A DNA stretch of 64,000 nucleotides from Pseudomonas sp. J452 (lineage in GTDB: Bacteria > Pseudomonadota > Gammaproteobacteria > Pseudomonadales > Pseudomonadaceae). This document shows positions 1 through 9,278 of the stretch, one piece after another. Position numbers and translations under genes: made by a program. The stretch lies in the NCBI RefSeq assembly GCF_024666525.1, contig NZ_CP088294.1, forward strand, positions 806,001 through 870,000. Reading direction: 5' to 3'. The stretch's first letter is position 1; every line of letters starts with the position of its first letter. The notes under the pieces are model-generated. The model searched no databases, was not told the origin of the DNA, and saw only the letters and a program-made list of their open reading frames with translations.

Positions 1-1014
1 GTGCGAGCGCAGGTTGCCATGCGCCATTTCCGGCAGCAGGCTGATCTCCCAAGGGGCGGAGAGCAACGAGTAGGCATAATCGGAGATCAAGGTTTGCCCG
101 GCGATAGTCGGGTGTACGCTGTCGTTGAACAGCAGCTTGCTCGGATCGGGACTGGTGCCGTTGAGCCCGTAGACCGGGTTCTGGTTGCCGCCGCAGTCGT
201 CAAAGCAGGTGCTCAGCAGGGCCGTGCGGTCAGCCAGCAGTCCGTAGCGCGCCGGGTCGGCCAGGACTTCCGAGAGCATCAGGGGGACGTTAAGGGGAAT
301 GACCTCTGCATTGACCTGCGCGAGCTGAGTGACCAACTCGGTATTGAACTCTTGGGCCAGGTCCGAAACGAAACCCTGCAGACCAGAGCCAAAGTAATTC
401 GGCGTCAAGCCCACATCCGGCAGCAACCAGACCATGATGTACTTGCCACCGGCTTGCTGCAGCGCCTCAACGCTATCGACCAAGCGCCCAGCAGAGGCTT
501 GAGCCTGCTCAGGGTTGAGCACCTGAAACTGGAGGAAGTCATTGCCGCCACCGGTCAGGTAGTAAAGAGCATTGGGATCAGCACGGAAGCCGCGCTCAAC
601 CAGGTAACCATCACGCGAACGCGAATCCACGATGGAACCGCCCACGCCGGTAATGGAGTCCAAAATCTGATCGGTGCGATAGCCACCCACGGCCCAGTTA
701 TCGCCATCCGGCAGGCCCAGCGCCTGGTTCACCGGCGAGGTGGAGCCGCTCATGCTGCCGAGGCCCAGCTTGCCATTCAGAATCTGGGTGGCATTAAGGC
801 CGTACGACTCGCCACTGCCAGGCTGGTAGGTAGGGCCGGTACGGTTGGTGAAACGCTCAGTGGCACCCGCCGGGCCATCGGCGTCGGCGCGCTGCCCGGC
901 ATCGGCCAGGCTGTCGCCGAACACCACCATGGTCGAATAGGGGGATGCCTGCAGGGGAAGGGAAGCACTGGCAAGCAGGCAAGCCGCGGCCAGCGGAGTC
1001 AGAACGCGCTTCAT
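1..1014 (-). CDS. estA: Autotransporter GDSL esterase EstA, N-terminal part (cut by window edge)
   Basis: This is a lipolytic enzyme of the GDSL family, normally anchored in the outer membrane by a C-terminal beta-barrel and tied in Pseudomonas to rhamnolipid and motility phenotypes. The start at 1014 gives a signal peptide (MKRVLTPLAAACLLASAS, cleavage after LQA) followed at once by block I, VVFGDSLAD, with the nucleophilic Ser. NWAVGGYRTDQI, TGGGNDF and the catalytic Asp/His block DSVHPT follow, so the passenger domain is nearly complete. The barrel domain lies outside the window. The next genes on the same strand (DUF3999 and DUF2339) are the usual neighbours of estA in Pseudomonas. Confidence 0.93.
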   Translation of the reverse strand, partial: MKRVLTPLAAACLLASASLPLQASPYSTMVVFGDSLADAGQRADADGPAGATERFTNRTGPTYQPGSGESYGLNATQILNGKLGLGSMSGSTSPVNQALGLPDGDNWAVGGYRTDQILDSITGVGGSIVDSRSRDGYLVERGFRADPNALYYLTGGGNDFLQFQVLNPEQAQASAGRLVDSVEALQQAGGKYIMVWLLPDVGLTPNYFGSGLQGFVSDLAQEFNTELVTQLAQVNAEVIPLNVPLMLSEVLADPARYGLLADRTALLSTCFDDCGGNQNPVYGLNGTSPDPSKLLFNDSVHPTIAGQTLISDYAYSLLSAPWEISLLPEMAHGNLRSH

Positions 1015-1151
1015 CGAAATGTCCTTATGATTGTTATTGGACTGGGTGCTACTCGCCGACTCTAGCGTGATTCGTATCGCATTTCATCAAACTCTTGTTT
1101 GAACTTAGTGTCGCCCGACGGATCGTCACCGTTACCCGCATGATCGCCGCA

Positions 1152-2516
1152 TCATGCCCCGCTTTGTGGCTTGCGCAGCAGGCTGAAGGCCATTGCGCCG
1201 AGCAGCGCCACACCGGCCAGCAGCACCGCCCACAGGCCAATGCGCTTCCAGTCCGCCTGTGACTGTGCCTGTTGCGCAGCCGCCTCGACCGCCGCCGGCA
1301 CCTGTTGCGGCGCCGTCGCCACGCCCAGGCTGGAAAAACGCTCCGGCTCGTAACCGGGAATCAGCGTACTCATCGGCAAAGCCGCCGACTGCACGGCCGC
1401 TTTGCCGATGACGAGCTGATAAGGCGCCGAACCGCGGGCGAGAAACACCACCTGGGTGCTGCGCATCGCCACCTGCAACTGCGGCGCCTGTTTGCCCAGG
1501 CCACCACCGCGCTCATCGACCTGCAGGCGCAGTTGCTGCACCGGCGTGCCATACAGCTCGATCTCGTCCTGCCGCACCTCCTTGCCATTCTGCGGCAGGC
1601 GATAGAGCAGACCGCGAGCCAGCGGCTGCCACTCCAGCTTGCCATCGCGGCGACTGGACAGGCTTACCGGCGCCAGGGTGTTGGCCTGATCGAGGCTGAA
1701 CTTGACCCGCTGCAACGGCAGCGACAGCGGCAGCTCCCAGCTGTATTCGCCAGCCTTGCTGCTGCGTGCCGGCAACGGTGCGGACCAGACCAGCGGTGGC
1801 GCCGTATCGGCATTGTCGATACTGACCAGCTGCGCGGCCGTCAGGGCCGGCGCCTGCTGCGGAGCCAGCCAGAGCAGGCGCAGATAGCGCGCCTTATACC
1901 CCGGCAGCGCGACCTCGCGCTGGTCGATGCGCTCATTGGCGAAGCTCAGGCGGGCGATGCTGCCTTCACCCCAGCTTTCCCAGTGCTGCAGGTCGTCGCT
2001 GGCCTCGATGGAAAACCGCTGGAAGCCTTCGCTGTCGGCGCTCCAGTCCAGCAGCAGGCGGTGCAACGGCAGGTCCACGGCACTGGCGTCGAGCAACCAA
2101 CCGCGCAGGATTTGCTCGGCGGGTGCCGACGCTTCCGGTGCCACTTCGACCAGGGTGCCGCTGGTGCTGCGCTGCACGCGGATGGCCGGCGCGCCCGACG
2201 CCGCAGCATCGCCCATCAACGGGAACCATTTGACCGCCACCTGCTGGCGCTGCTCGGCGGCCTGCGCAGCACCGAGGGTCAGGGCATAGGCCAGGGCCTC
2301 GCCTTCGCCGTTGAATACGCGCAGGTCACGCAAGTCCGCATGGCGGGCGGCGAAATGCAGGGCCGGCGGCAGCTCCAGGCGATACCAGGGGCCTTCGCCA
2401 GCTAGTGTCAGAGGCACGCGGGTAGCGTAGTCCCCAGCCTGCTCACCCGCATTCGCCCAGGGCGCCAGGAGCAGCGCGGCCAGCAGCAACGGACGACACA
2501 ACCAGACTTTGCTCAT
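1152..2516 (-). CDS. DUF3999 family envelope protein
   Basis: A 454-residue protein of unknown function in the DUF3999 family. It has a signal peptide (cleavage near ANA-GE, residue 24), a large periplasmic region rich in beta-type sequence, and one C-terminal membrane helix (about residues 427-447) followed by a short basic tail. The start codon overlaps the stop of the DUF2339 gene upstream (ATGA), so the two are probably translationally coupled. DUF3999 and DUF2339 genes are usually found as a pair, which suggests a shared envelope role. The biochemical activity is unknown. Confidence 0.88.
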   Translation of the reverse strand: MSKVWLCRPLLLAALLLAPWANAGEQAGDYATRVPLTLAGEGPWYRLELPPALHFAARHADLRDLRVFNGEGEALAYALTLGAAQAAEQRQQVAVKWFPLMGDAAASGAPAIRVQRSTSGTLVEVAPEASAPAEQILRGWLLDASAVDLPLHRLLLDWSADSEGFQRFSIEASDDLQHWESWGEGSIARLSFANERIDQREVALPGYKARYLRLLWLAPQQAPALTAAQLVSIDNADTAPPLVWSAPLPARSSKAGEYSWELPLSLPLQRVKFSLDQANTLAPVSLSSRRDGKLEWQPLARGLLYRLPQNGKEVRQDEIELYGTPVQQLRLQVDERGGGLGKQAPQLQVAMRSTQVVFLARGSAPYQLVIGKAAVQSAALPMSTLIPGYEPERFSSLGVATAPQQVPAAVEAAAQQAQSQADWKRIGLWAVLLAGVALLGAMAFSLLRKPQSGA

Positions 2517-5500
2517 GCTTTCACCTGTGTGGATTCACCGTCCGCCTTGCGTGGCGGCAGCGGTGCGAAATAGCCGACGACCAGCAGCAACACGCCGACG
2601 CCGATAAAGGACACGATGCGCTCCAGGCCACCGCGGTTGCCCAGCTCGACGAAGAACAGCTTGGCCACCACCACGCCGATCAGCGCGGCCCCCACCAGCC
2701 ACAGCTCGCGCCGGCCGCGCAGGTGGCCGACGATCATCAGCGGCAGGGCGATCAGGGTCCAGACGATGGACAGGCCGGCCTGCACCAGCATTGAATCGAG
2801 CAGCAGATCGAGCTGATAGGGCACGCCGCCCCAGTGATGAGCGGCGCGAAACACCGTGGCGGTGAACAGGGCAAACAGCGAAACACCGGCCAGCAGCTGC
2901 GCCACCTGCTCCGTGCGCGCCGCTGCAACGCCCAGCTGCGGCAGCCCGCTACGCAACCACTGATACACCCCGAGCAGGCTGAACAGCAGGCCCAGCTCCA
3001 GCGGGTTGAGCAGCGGGATATAAGGCAGCGGCTCGGCGCCACCGTCACTGGCGATATTGGCCAGCCAGAACCAGCCGAGCATCAACGCGGTCAGCGGCGC
3101 GGCCGCCCACACCCGATATTCGCGCGTGTAAGCCGCCACCGGCCACGGCCATTGCCGCGGCGCCGCCATCAGCAGGAGGAAGGCGCTCGGCAGCAACGCC
3201 CAGCCCAGCCAGCGCCAGGCGTTGTACTGCTCGGACAACAGCATCAGCAGGTAACGCAGCTCCAGCGCCAGTACGCCGAGGATCAACCAGCAACCCAGTA
3301 CATGGGCGGCACTCAAGGCACCACTCGGCAACAGGCCCGCCAGGCGGCGCAGCGACAGTAGGTGCACGGCGAACAACAGCCCCCAAGCCAGCCAGCCGAA
3401 CTCCGCCGCTGGGTGATAGTTGCGCTCGCCGACCTGCAGCAGGATCACCGCAGCCACCGGCACCAGCAGCGTGCACAGCAGGGCCAGAGCGCGCCAGCGC
3501 AGACGCTCGGCCAGCAGCGCCCACAGCGCCACGCTGCCGGCGATGGCGAACAGCAACAACGTGCCCTGCAGCCCCGGCGCGACAAAGCGCACGATCTCCG
3601 CCGCCAGGGCCAGCGCCCACCAGCCCGCACCCCACACCAGCAACAGTTGCGACAAGCGCTGCAGGCTCAGGCTGCCCAGTTCACCGGCCTGCTGGCGCAG
3701 CAACACATGACGCAGGCGCCAGGCGCCAATCTGCGCGGCAATGGCCAGTACCAGCGGCGTCCAGAAACCGGCATGGGCCAGCGGACGCAATCCTTCGCTG
3801 GGCAGATAGCCGAGCAGCAGCGGGCTGGCCGCGAGGAAGGCAATGCCGCCAACCACCTGCAGCAGCAGGCCGAAGAAGAAACTGACGCGCAGCTGCAGGC
3901 GCAGGCTGAGCCAGATGATCAGCAGGCCAGTACCCGCCCACACCGCGCTGGCGCTGTGCCAGGGCAGCACGAACAGCACCGCCAGGTTGATGAACACCAG
4001 GCCGACCAGCATCACCAGGGACAACCCGCGCAGCAGGCCGCGATCGCTGCTGACCAACTTGTCGCGTGCCGCAATCAGCATGCCGGCCACCAGCGCCAGG
4101 CCGATCAGCGAGCAGACCAGCAGACCGCGCCAGCCGGAGTCGAGTACACCGCCCTGGCCCTGCTCCGCCCCCTGCAGCTTGCTGAGGAAGATCAGGCCAC
4201 CGAGCAGCTGTACGGCGAAGGCACTGAACAGGAAGGTCCGTGACTGCAGACGCAGGCCGACCCACAAGGTTGCCAGCCCGGCCAGGGCCCAGCTGATCGC
4301 GGTGCCCTCGGCGGCGAAACACAGTGGCGCGATCAGATAGAGGAACAGCAACCCGCCCACCGCCAGCAGCGGCAGACCACGGCGCTCCCAGGCCTTGCTG
4401 GCATCCAGCGGCGCCTGGCGCAGTTGCCAGAAGCTGAACAGCAGCGCCGCACCGAGCATCAACGCGCCCAATGGCGCACCCTCCAGCACCGTGGCGCTGG
4501 GCATGCTGAAGCTGAGCTCACCCAGGAACGCCAGCGCCGCGCCCAGTTGCAGCAGCAGGGCAAAGGCGCGGGCCAACGGCCGGCCTTGGCGCAGGCCGAG
4601 CCAGAAGATCCCCGCGCCTTCCACCGCCCAGGCGGCCGATGTCCAGCGTGCATCCAGGCCCAGCGGGATGGCCAGGCTGGCGAAGATCACGCCGAGGGCC
4701 AGGCAGGTTTCCACCAGCAACAGCGTCCGCCCCGGCGCGCGGCCACGGAGCACGCGGGCCAGCAGCAGATAGAACAGGCCCAGACCGAGGGCGCTGAAGG
4801 CGGCAGCAAACTCGATGTGCTGCACGATCGCGTACTGCAGGCCAAAACCCACCAGCGGCGTGCCGAACAGCACGCTGCCATCCACGTAATCGGCCTTGTC
4901 CCGCGCCCAGCGCAGCAGTTCGCCACGTTCCTGCGGCGCCGTCTCGGCCTCGCGCAACTTGCGCCGGGCAAACAGCAGGCCGATGGCCACGTACATCAGG
5001 AAGAACAGGATCAGGAACGGCTCGGTGCTCCACAGCAGTTCCGCCGTGTAAGAGCGCAGCCCCCAGGCGAAGCCGATACCAAAGGTGCCGAGGAAACCGA
5101 CCAGGTTGAGCAGGCGCCAGGCCTTGAACCAGGCGATGGCGAAGATGCCGCTGTTGAGCAGGATGAAGTAGGAAAACAGCGCCACATGGTTGCCGCTGCC
5201 GGTGGACGTCAGGATCGGTGCGGCGAAACCGCCCAGCGCCGCGGCCACCGCCAGGCCCAGGGCGTTCTGCGCCACCGCGAGGATCGCCGAAAATACGGTG
5301 ACCAACACCAGCAGGCCGAGGGCCATCTTCGGATCGAGCAGCGGGTGCAGGCGCATCGCCGCAAAAGTGGTCAGGTACAGCACGGCAACGCCGGTGCCCT
5401 GCAGGATCAGGCCATAGCTGCCGACCCGTTCGCGCAGCCACCAGCCCAGCCCGAGCAGGGCGATGGCACTGGCGGCGACGCCGGCATAACGCATCTCGAC

Positions 5501-6121
5501 CGGCACCACCATGCCTTCGGTGGCATAACGCAGAAGGAAGGCCAGGCCGAGAAACAGCAACACCACGCCAACCCGCAGCACGGTATTGCCACCGAACAGC
5601 CAGGCCTTGGCCAGACCGATGGCGCGCTCGATGGGCGATGGCTCACGGGGCTTTCGCGGAGCAGGTGGAGCGATGGGCTCTGCAGGGCGCGCCGGCTGGA
5701 TCGGTGCCGACTGCCAGCTGTCTGGCTGTTCACGGGATAGCGCCGACTCGCTGATCGGCTGCAGCTCCGGCAGCTCGAAGACCAGCTCGCTGTCCGGCTC
5801 GACCGGCGCCGGTGCAGACGCCGCCGGCAGCACCAGCTCTGGCACAACGGCAGCCGGTTCGGCAGGCACCGGTTGTTCGGGGGGTTGGCCGCCCTGCTCC
5901 AGCTTGAGCAAGCGCTCGTAGAGGGCGGTGGTGCCACGCTCGAAGCGCTCGGCAAAGCCCTTGAGCTCCTGGCGCAACTTGGCGTTCTCGCCTGCCAACT
6001 GGTGCAAGCGCAGGGCCTGCCCCAGCCCCAGCCCGATCAGGCCGCCAAGCAAGGCACTGGTAACCGATTCACCGACCAGTGCACCGAGCACCAGGCCGAC
6101 CAGCATGAAGATCCATTGCAT
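2513..6121 (-). CDS. DUF2339 family polytopic membrane protein
   Basis: A very large integral membrane protein of about 1202 residues. It starts with a membrane helix (MQWIFMLVGLVLGALVGES), then a short charged, possibly coiled-coil stretch (about 40-75) and a Pro/Ala/Glu-rich linker (about 80-175). The rest is a long run of hydrophobic segments, some 25-30 predicted helices, to near the end. I place the start at 6121 because the reading frame upstream of it is basic, non-family sequence and a GGGAAG element lies about 8 bases upstream of this ATG. The function is unknown. It overlaps the DUF3999 gene by four bases. Confidence 0.88.
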   Translation of the reverse strand: MQWIFMLVGLVLGALVGESVTSALLGGLIGLGLGQALRLHQLAGENAKLRQELKGFAERFERGTTALYERLLKLEQGGQPPEQPVPAEPAAVVPELVLPAASAPAPVEPDSELVFELPELQPISESALSREQPDSWQSAPIQPARPAEPIAPPAPRKPREPSPIERAIGLAKAWLFGGNTVLRVGVVLLFLGLAFLLRYATEGMVVPVEMRYAGVAASAIALLGLGWWLRERVGSYGLILQGTGVAVLYLTTFAAMRLHPLLDPKMALGLLVLVTVFSAILAVAQNALGLAVAAALGGFAAPILTSTGSGNHVALFSYFILLNSGIFAIAWFKAWRLLNLVGFLGTFGIGFAWGLRSYTAELLWSTEPFLILFFLMYVAIGLLFARRKLREAETAPQERGELLRWARDKADYVDGSVLFGTPLVGFGLQYAIVQHIEFAAAFSALGLGLFYLLLARVLRGRAPGRTLLLVETCLALGVIFASLAIPLGLDARWTSAAWAVEGAGIFWLGLRQGRPLARAFALLLQLGAALAFLGELSFSMPSATVLEGAPLGALMLGAALLFSFWQLRQAPLDASKAWERRGLPLLAVGGLLFLYLIAPLCFAAEGTAISWALAGLATLWVGLRLQSRTFLFSAFAVQLLGGLIFLSKLQGAEQGQGGVLDSGWRGLLVCSLIGLALVAGMLIAARDKLVSSDRGLLRGLSLVMLVGLVFINLAVLFVLPWHSASAVWAGTGLLIIWLSLRLQLRVSFFFGLLLQVVGGIAFLAASPLLLGYLPSEGLRPLAHAGFWTPLVLAIAAQIGAWRLRHVLLRQQAGELGSLSLQRLSQLLLVWGAGWWALALAAEIVRFVAPGLQGTLLLFAIAGSVALWALLAERLRWRALALLCTLLVPVAAVILLQVGERNYHPAAEFGWLAWGLLFAVHLLSLRRLAGLLPSGALSAAHVLGCWLILGVLALELRYLLMLLSEQYNAWRWLGWALLPSAFLLLMAAPRQWPWPVAAYTREYRVWAAAPLTALMLGWFWLANIASDGGAEPLPYIPLLNPLELGLLFSLLGVYQWLRSGLPQLGVAAARTEQVAQLLAGVSLFALFTATVFRAAHHWGGVPYQLDLLLDSMLVQAGLSIVWTLIALPLMIVGHLRGRRELWLVGAALIGVVVAKLFFVELGNRGGLERIVSFIGVGVLLLVVGYFAPLPPRKADGESTQVKA

Positions 6122-6265
6122 GCATTTGCTTCCCGAGCCGTTGAGGCGAAATCCTTTGCGCGCGGCAGCCAGCGCTGCACGTGCGACCGCGGATGGCCGA
6201 GTATATCGGCGCGCTCGCCTGACCATACAGAGACGATTGCCAACTGGGCCACAGGCACACATGCC

Positions 6266-6319
6266 TGTAGCGCGGGTGAACCCCGGAGACTGGCAACGCG
6301 GGTTTCACCCGCCCTACCC
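6266..6319. repeat. Degenerate REP palindrome (GCGGGTGAA type)
   Basis: An imperfect inverted repeat: GCGGGTGAACCCC near 6271 faces CGGGTTTCACCCGCCCTAC near 6299-6317. It is a worn version of the perfect palindrome at 59777-59820, so both belong to one repeat family. It lies between the DUF2339 gene and the insertion sequence. The 6122-6386 interval otherwise shows no coding potential. Confidence 0.7.
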
Positions 6320-6330
6320 GGCGCAATAAG

Positions 6331-6382
6331 GTAGCTCGAATGAAATCCGGGGGCCGGCGACTTTGCTCCCGGATTTCATCCG
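6331..6382. repeat. REP palindrome (GAAATCCGGG type) beside the IS
   Basis: The arms are ATGAAATCCGGG (about 6340-6351) and CCCGGATTTCAT (about 6368-6379), separated by a short loop. The palindrome ends about four bases before the first IS inverted repeat at 6387. IS110-family elements of Pseudomonas (for example ISPpu9/ISPpu10) are known to target REP sequences, so this is probably the insertion target. Confidence 0.8.
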
Positions 6383-6386
6383 TATA

Positions 6387-6656
6387 TGGACTCCTCCCGT
6401 TTTGCCAGTGATCTGCCCTGTTTTCGAACCTAGGTACGACTGCTTCCGTATATCCGGCTTCTGATGAGGTGTTGGCCTCGAGCCATGATGATTTCCGCTC
6501 ATGTGCGCCTGATCGGGCTAACGGCCTTGCGGTGCAGGGGGCCAATGGATGCTGCAGGCTTCACACATGCCGGTGCGACCGGTTCGTCATCAGTTCCTTC
6601 ACTGTGCAATCGAGTGGATCTTCTACGGTGCTGCTCCAGGTACGGCTCTTTGCTGC
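6387..6656 (-). ncRNA. Non-coding end of the IS1111-like element; candidate guide (seek/bridge) RNA region
   Basis: About 270 bases after the transposase stop show no convincing coding frame. In IS1111-group elements this end encodes the RNA that guides target choice. One internal stretch, TCCGTATAT at 6445-6453, exactly repeats the nine bases across the REP/element junction at 6379-6387, as expected if the RNA holds a target-matching loop. The placement is inferred from family knowledge. I cannot fold the RNA or define its ends here. Confidence 0.35.
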
Positions 6657-7656
6657 TCATCCAGGCTGATACGCTTCACCCTTGCTGAGAATCGCCCAGA
6701 TGATCCGGGCATTCTTGTTCGCCAAGACAACCGTGGCGATGTTCTTGTTGCGTCGGCACATCAGCGTGTTCAGCGCAGTCGCTGCGCTGATCCGTTTTCT
6801 CCTGGCAGTGCTTGAGCACTGAGCGGGCGCCATGGATCAGCAAGGTGCGCAGATAGCTGTCGCCGCGTTTGCTGATCGGCCCCAGGCGCTCCTTGCCGCC
6901 ACTGGAGTGTTGGCTGGGCACCAACTGTCGGCTGCTGCGAAACTGGCGCGCATCGCCGACGGCACTGACCACCGCCGTGGCGCTGATCGGGCCAAGGCCC
7001 TCGACTGCCATCAACCGCTTCACCCGCTCATCCTCGCGCGCCTGACACTGGATCAGTTTCTCCAGGCTCGCCAGTCGCTCGTCATGCCCTTGCCACTCCT
7101 CGTTCAAGCCCCTCAGCAGCTCACGCATCGGGCCAGGCAGGCCGTTATCCGGCGTATCGAGCGCTTGGCGCAGCAGCTCGCGGCCAGCGGCGAGGCCTGT
7201 ACGAGGTTCGACCAGGCCAAACTCGGCCAGCAGCCCACGGACTTCATTGACCAAGGCCGTACGGGAGCGAACCACCCGACTCCTGATCCGGTGCACCGAT
7301 TGACCGGCTTGTTGCCCAGCACTTTTGACCTCGACATAGCGCATGTTCGGACGGCTTCCGGCCTCGCAAATCGCCTCGGCAGCATTGGCGTCGTTCTTGC
7401 CGCTCTTTACATAGGGTTTGACGAACTGCGGGGCGATCAGGCGCACCTCACGCCCCAGCATCCGCAACTCGCGCGCCCAGTAATGGGCACTGCCACACGC
7501 CTCCATCACCACCAAGCAAGGTTCCAGCTGGCGGAAGAAATCCAGCATCTGGTGCCGCTTGAGTTGTTTGCGGCATTTCACCTGCTCGTGACTGTCGACC
7601 CCATGGACTTGGAAAACCTGCTTTGCCAGGTCAACACCGATTCGGCTAAGTTTCAT
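6657..7656 (-). pseudogene. IS110/IS1111-type transposase, frameshifted and internally deleted
   Basis: The start at 7656 follows a strong GGAGGAG ribosome site and gives the typical MKLSRIGVDLAKQVFQVHG N-terminus of the DEDD domain. Family motifs continue through LIAPQFVKPYVKSGKNDA, LIHGARSVLKHCQ and QHSSGGKERLG. Two lesions are visible. About six residues (usually AAWLGL-like) are missing between FRSSRQ and LVPSQHSSGG. After DQRSD the frame shifts: the family C-terminus (LNTLMCRRNKNIATVVLANK, then NARIIWAILSKGEAYQPG and a stop at 6657-6659) is read in another frame, consistent with loss of two bases near 6779. Reading without correction ends at 6676 in unrelated sequence. Confidence 0.9.
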
Positions 7657-7740
7657 GGCGACTCCTCCCTTCGTGACTGTTTGTTTTGACAACTTCAGTC
7701 TGGCGCCTAGACGCCGTAGGAGGGGGGAGTCCACAGACAC

Positions 7741-7768
7741 AAAAAAGCCCGCGATGCGGGCTTTTTCT
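7741..7768 (-). terminator. Rho-independent terminator of the DUF1329 gene
   Basis: A hairpin AAGCCCGC-GAT-GCGGGCTT flanked by A and T runs lies 13 bases after the stop of the gene at 7781. On the minus strand it ends in a T-rich tract. It also forms the boundary with the insertion sequence. Confidence 0.85.
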
Positions 7769-7780
7769 TGCGCGGTGGGA

Positions 7781-9124
7781 TCAGATCCCTTCGCGGCGCA
7801 GGGCCGACGCGGTGAAGTCGCCCTTGTTCAGCTTGACGTTGAAGTCATACATCGGCTCGTTGTTGTCGAGACCATCGACGAAATAACGGTCACCCTTGAA
7901 GTCATAGATGGTTTCCAGGGTGCTGCCGAACATCGGTACGTCGTAGTAGCTGATCGGATGGGCTTCCTGCAGGCCAACCAAGGCGCCGGTCTTGTCGTAG
8001 AGGTCGACGGCGAGGATCTGCCAGCTGTCTTCATCCAGGTAGAAGCGACGCTTGGCGTAAGGGTGGCTGTGGCCCTTGCGCAGATCGGCCTCGACCACCC
8101 AGACGCGGTGCAGCTCGTAGCGCAGCAGTTCGGGGTTGACGCTCTTGGCCTGGAGAATCTTTTCGTAGGGGATGCCTTTCTGGTGCACGGCATAGCTGTT
8201 GTACGGCATCAGCATTTCCTGCTTGCCGACCAGCTTCCACTCGTAGCGATCCGGTGCGCCATTGTAGGCGTCGACCACGTCGGCGGTGGCCATGCCGTTG
8301 GTGTCCGGCTGCATGGCCTCATAGGCCAGCATCGGCAGGCGACGTACGCGCCGCTCGCCACGGCTGAAGCGCCAGGCCTTGCGGATCGCCAGCACCTGGT
8401 CGAGGGTTTCCTGGACCACCAGCGAAGAGCCGGACAGCTTGCTCGGTGCGGTCACCACGTACTTGTAGAAGAACAGGGTGTTGTCCAGATCGGCTGGGGT
8501 GACCCCTTCACGGCCATAGATAAACAGAACGTCGCGGTCGCGCTTGAGCAGGGTGTAGTCACCGTTGGCCAGCACCGCCGCCTGATTGGTGATCATGCGG
8601 ATCTGGTCACCCCGGTAACGCATGATGTGGTTCCAGATGGCCTCGGTGCCATTCTGCGGGAACGGGAACGGGATGCCGGCAGCGGTGCCTTCGACCCCGT
8701 TGCCACCGGAAATCATGCTGGCATTGCTGGCGTTGTAGCGCGTGGCGTCGTAGATGCGCTGGGGCGCGGCGGCGCTGCGATGCGTCGGGTAGATGCTGAG
8801 GAAGTAGTCCGGATGCTTTTCCAGCAGCTTTTGGAAGCCCGGGGCCAGCTGGGCCTTGTATTGCGCCTGGTTGTTGGCGTCGACACGATAGAGCGGCTTA
8901 TCGGCCGCATAAGGATCGGGGTGGTGCATGCCCGGCTGATAGCTGGCCGGCGGAGTGCTCAGACCACCCTCCCAGGATGGGATGGTGCCGGCAGCGTTGC
9001 CGGCACGCTCGCCGCCCAACGGCATCAGGTCTTGTCCCAGGCGGGCAGCCTGGGCGGCATCAACGCGCGCCTGGGCAGGCAGCGCGGCGGCTGCCAACAG
9101 CAGAATTGCAATGGTTCTCAACAC
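7781..9124 (-). CDS. DUF1329 family exported protein
   Basis: A 447-residue protein with a clear signal peptide (MLRTIAILLLAAAALPAQA). DUF1329 proteins have an outer-membrane-lipoprotein-sorting (LolA-like) type fold and are common in Pseudomonas, often beside RND transporters or fatty acid/ester genes; their role is unproven. The family features visible are an N-terminal LMPLGGERAGNAAGTIPSWEGG-type segment, many conserved aromatic residues, and a C-terminal KGDRYFVDGLDNNEP stretch. No lipobox Cys is seen, so the product is probably periplasmic. It is monocistronic, with its own terminator. Confidence 0.85.
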   Translation of the reverse strand: MLRTIAILLLAAAALPAQARVDAAQAARLGQDLMPLGGERAGNAAGTIPSWEGGLSTPPASYQPGMHHPDPYAADKPLYRVDANNQAQYKAQLAPGFQKLLEKHPDYFLSIYPTHRSAAAPQRIYDATRYNASNASMISGGNGVEGTAAGIPFPFPQNGTEAIWNHIMRYRGDQIRMITNQAAVLANGDYTLLKRDRDVLFIYGREGVTPADLDNTLFFYKYVVTAPSKLSGSSLVVQETLDQVLAIRKAWRFSRGERRVRRLPMLAYEAMQPDTNGMATADVVDAYNGAPDRYEWKLVGKQEMLMPYNSYAVHQKGIPYEKILQAKSVNPELLRYELHRVWVVEADLRKGHSHPYAKRRFYLDEDSWQILAVDLYDKTGALVGLQEAHPISYYDVPMFGSTLETIYDFKGDRYFVDGLDNNEPMYDFNVKLNKGDFTASALRREGI

Positions 9125-9278
9125 AGCGATCTCCTCGCAGCACGCTACACGCGCTGCTGTTCTTTTTCTAAAGCCAGTGTAGGCCGCACTTGCAGATAGC
9201 TATCGGGGTGAGGTGCAACGCCGTCCTGGCGCCGGGTGGACCCGGTCGGTTTTACCCTGCTCCGCAGGGGCTGTTGAT

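Larger units (their letters stand above)
6387..7733 (-). mobile_element. IS110-family (IS1111-like) insertion sequence, degraded
   Basis: An element of about 1.35 kb bounded by an inverted repeat. TGGACTCCTCCC is at 6387-6398, and the complement of 7722-7733 reads TGGACTCCCCCC (11 of 12 match). It carries one transposase gene read right to left, about 77 bp of sequence before it and about 270 bp of non-coding sequence after it. IS1111-group members carry short subterminal inverted repeats and a long end downstream of the transposase, which fits. The exact outer ends are uncertain by a few bases because IS1111 repeats are subterminal. The transposase is broken, so the copy should be immobile on its own. 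Confidence 0.82.

Noticed and set aside
4424..5740. Long plus-strand open frames opposite the DUF2339 gene (also opposite estA, DUF3999, DUF1329, ftsY, serA and others)
   Set aside because: High G+C leaves stop-poor antisense frames. Their translations are Arg/Gln/Ala-rich with no family motifs, while the opposite strand encodes recognisable proteins.
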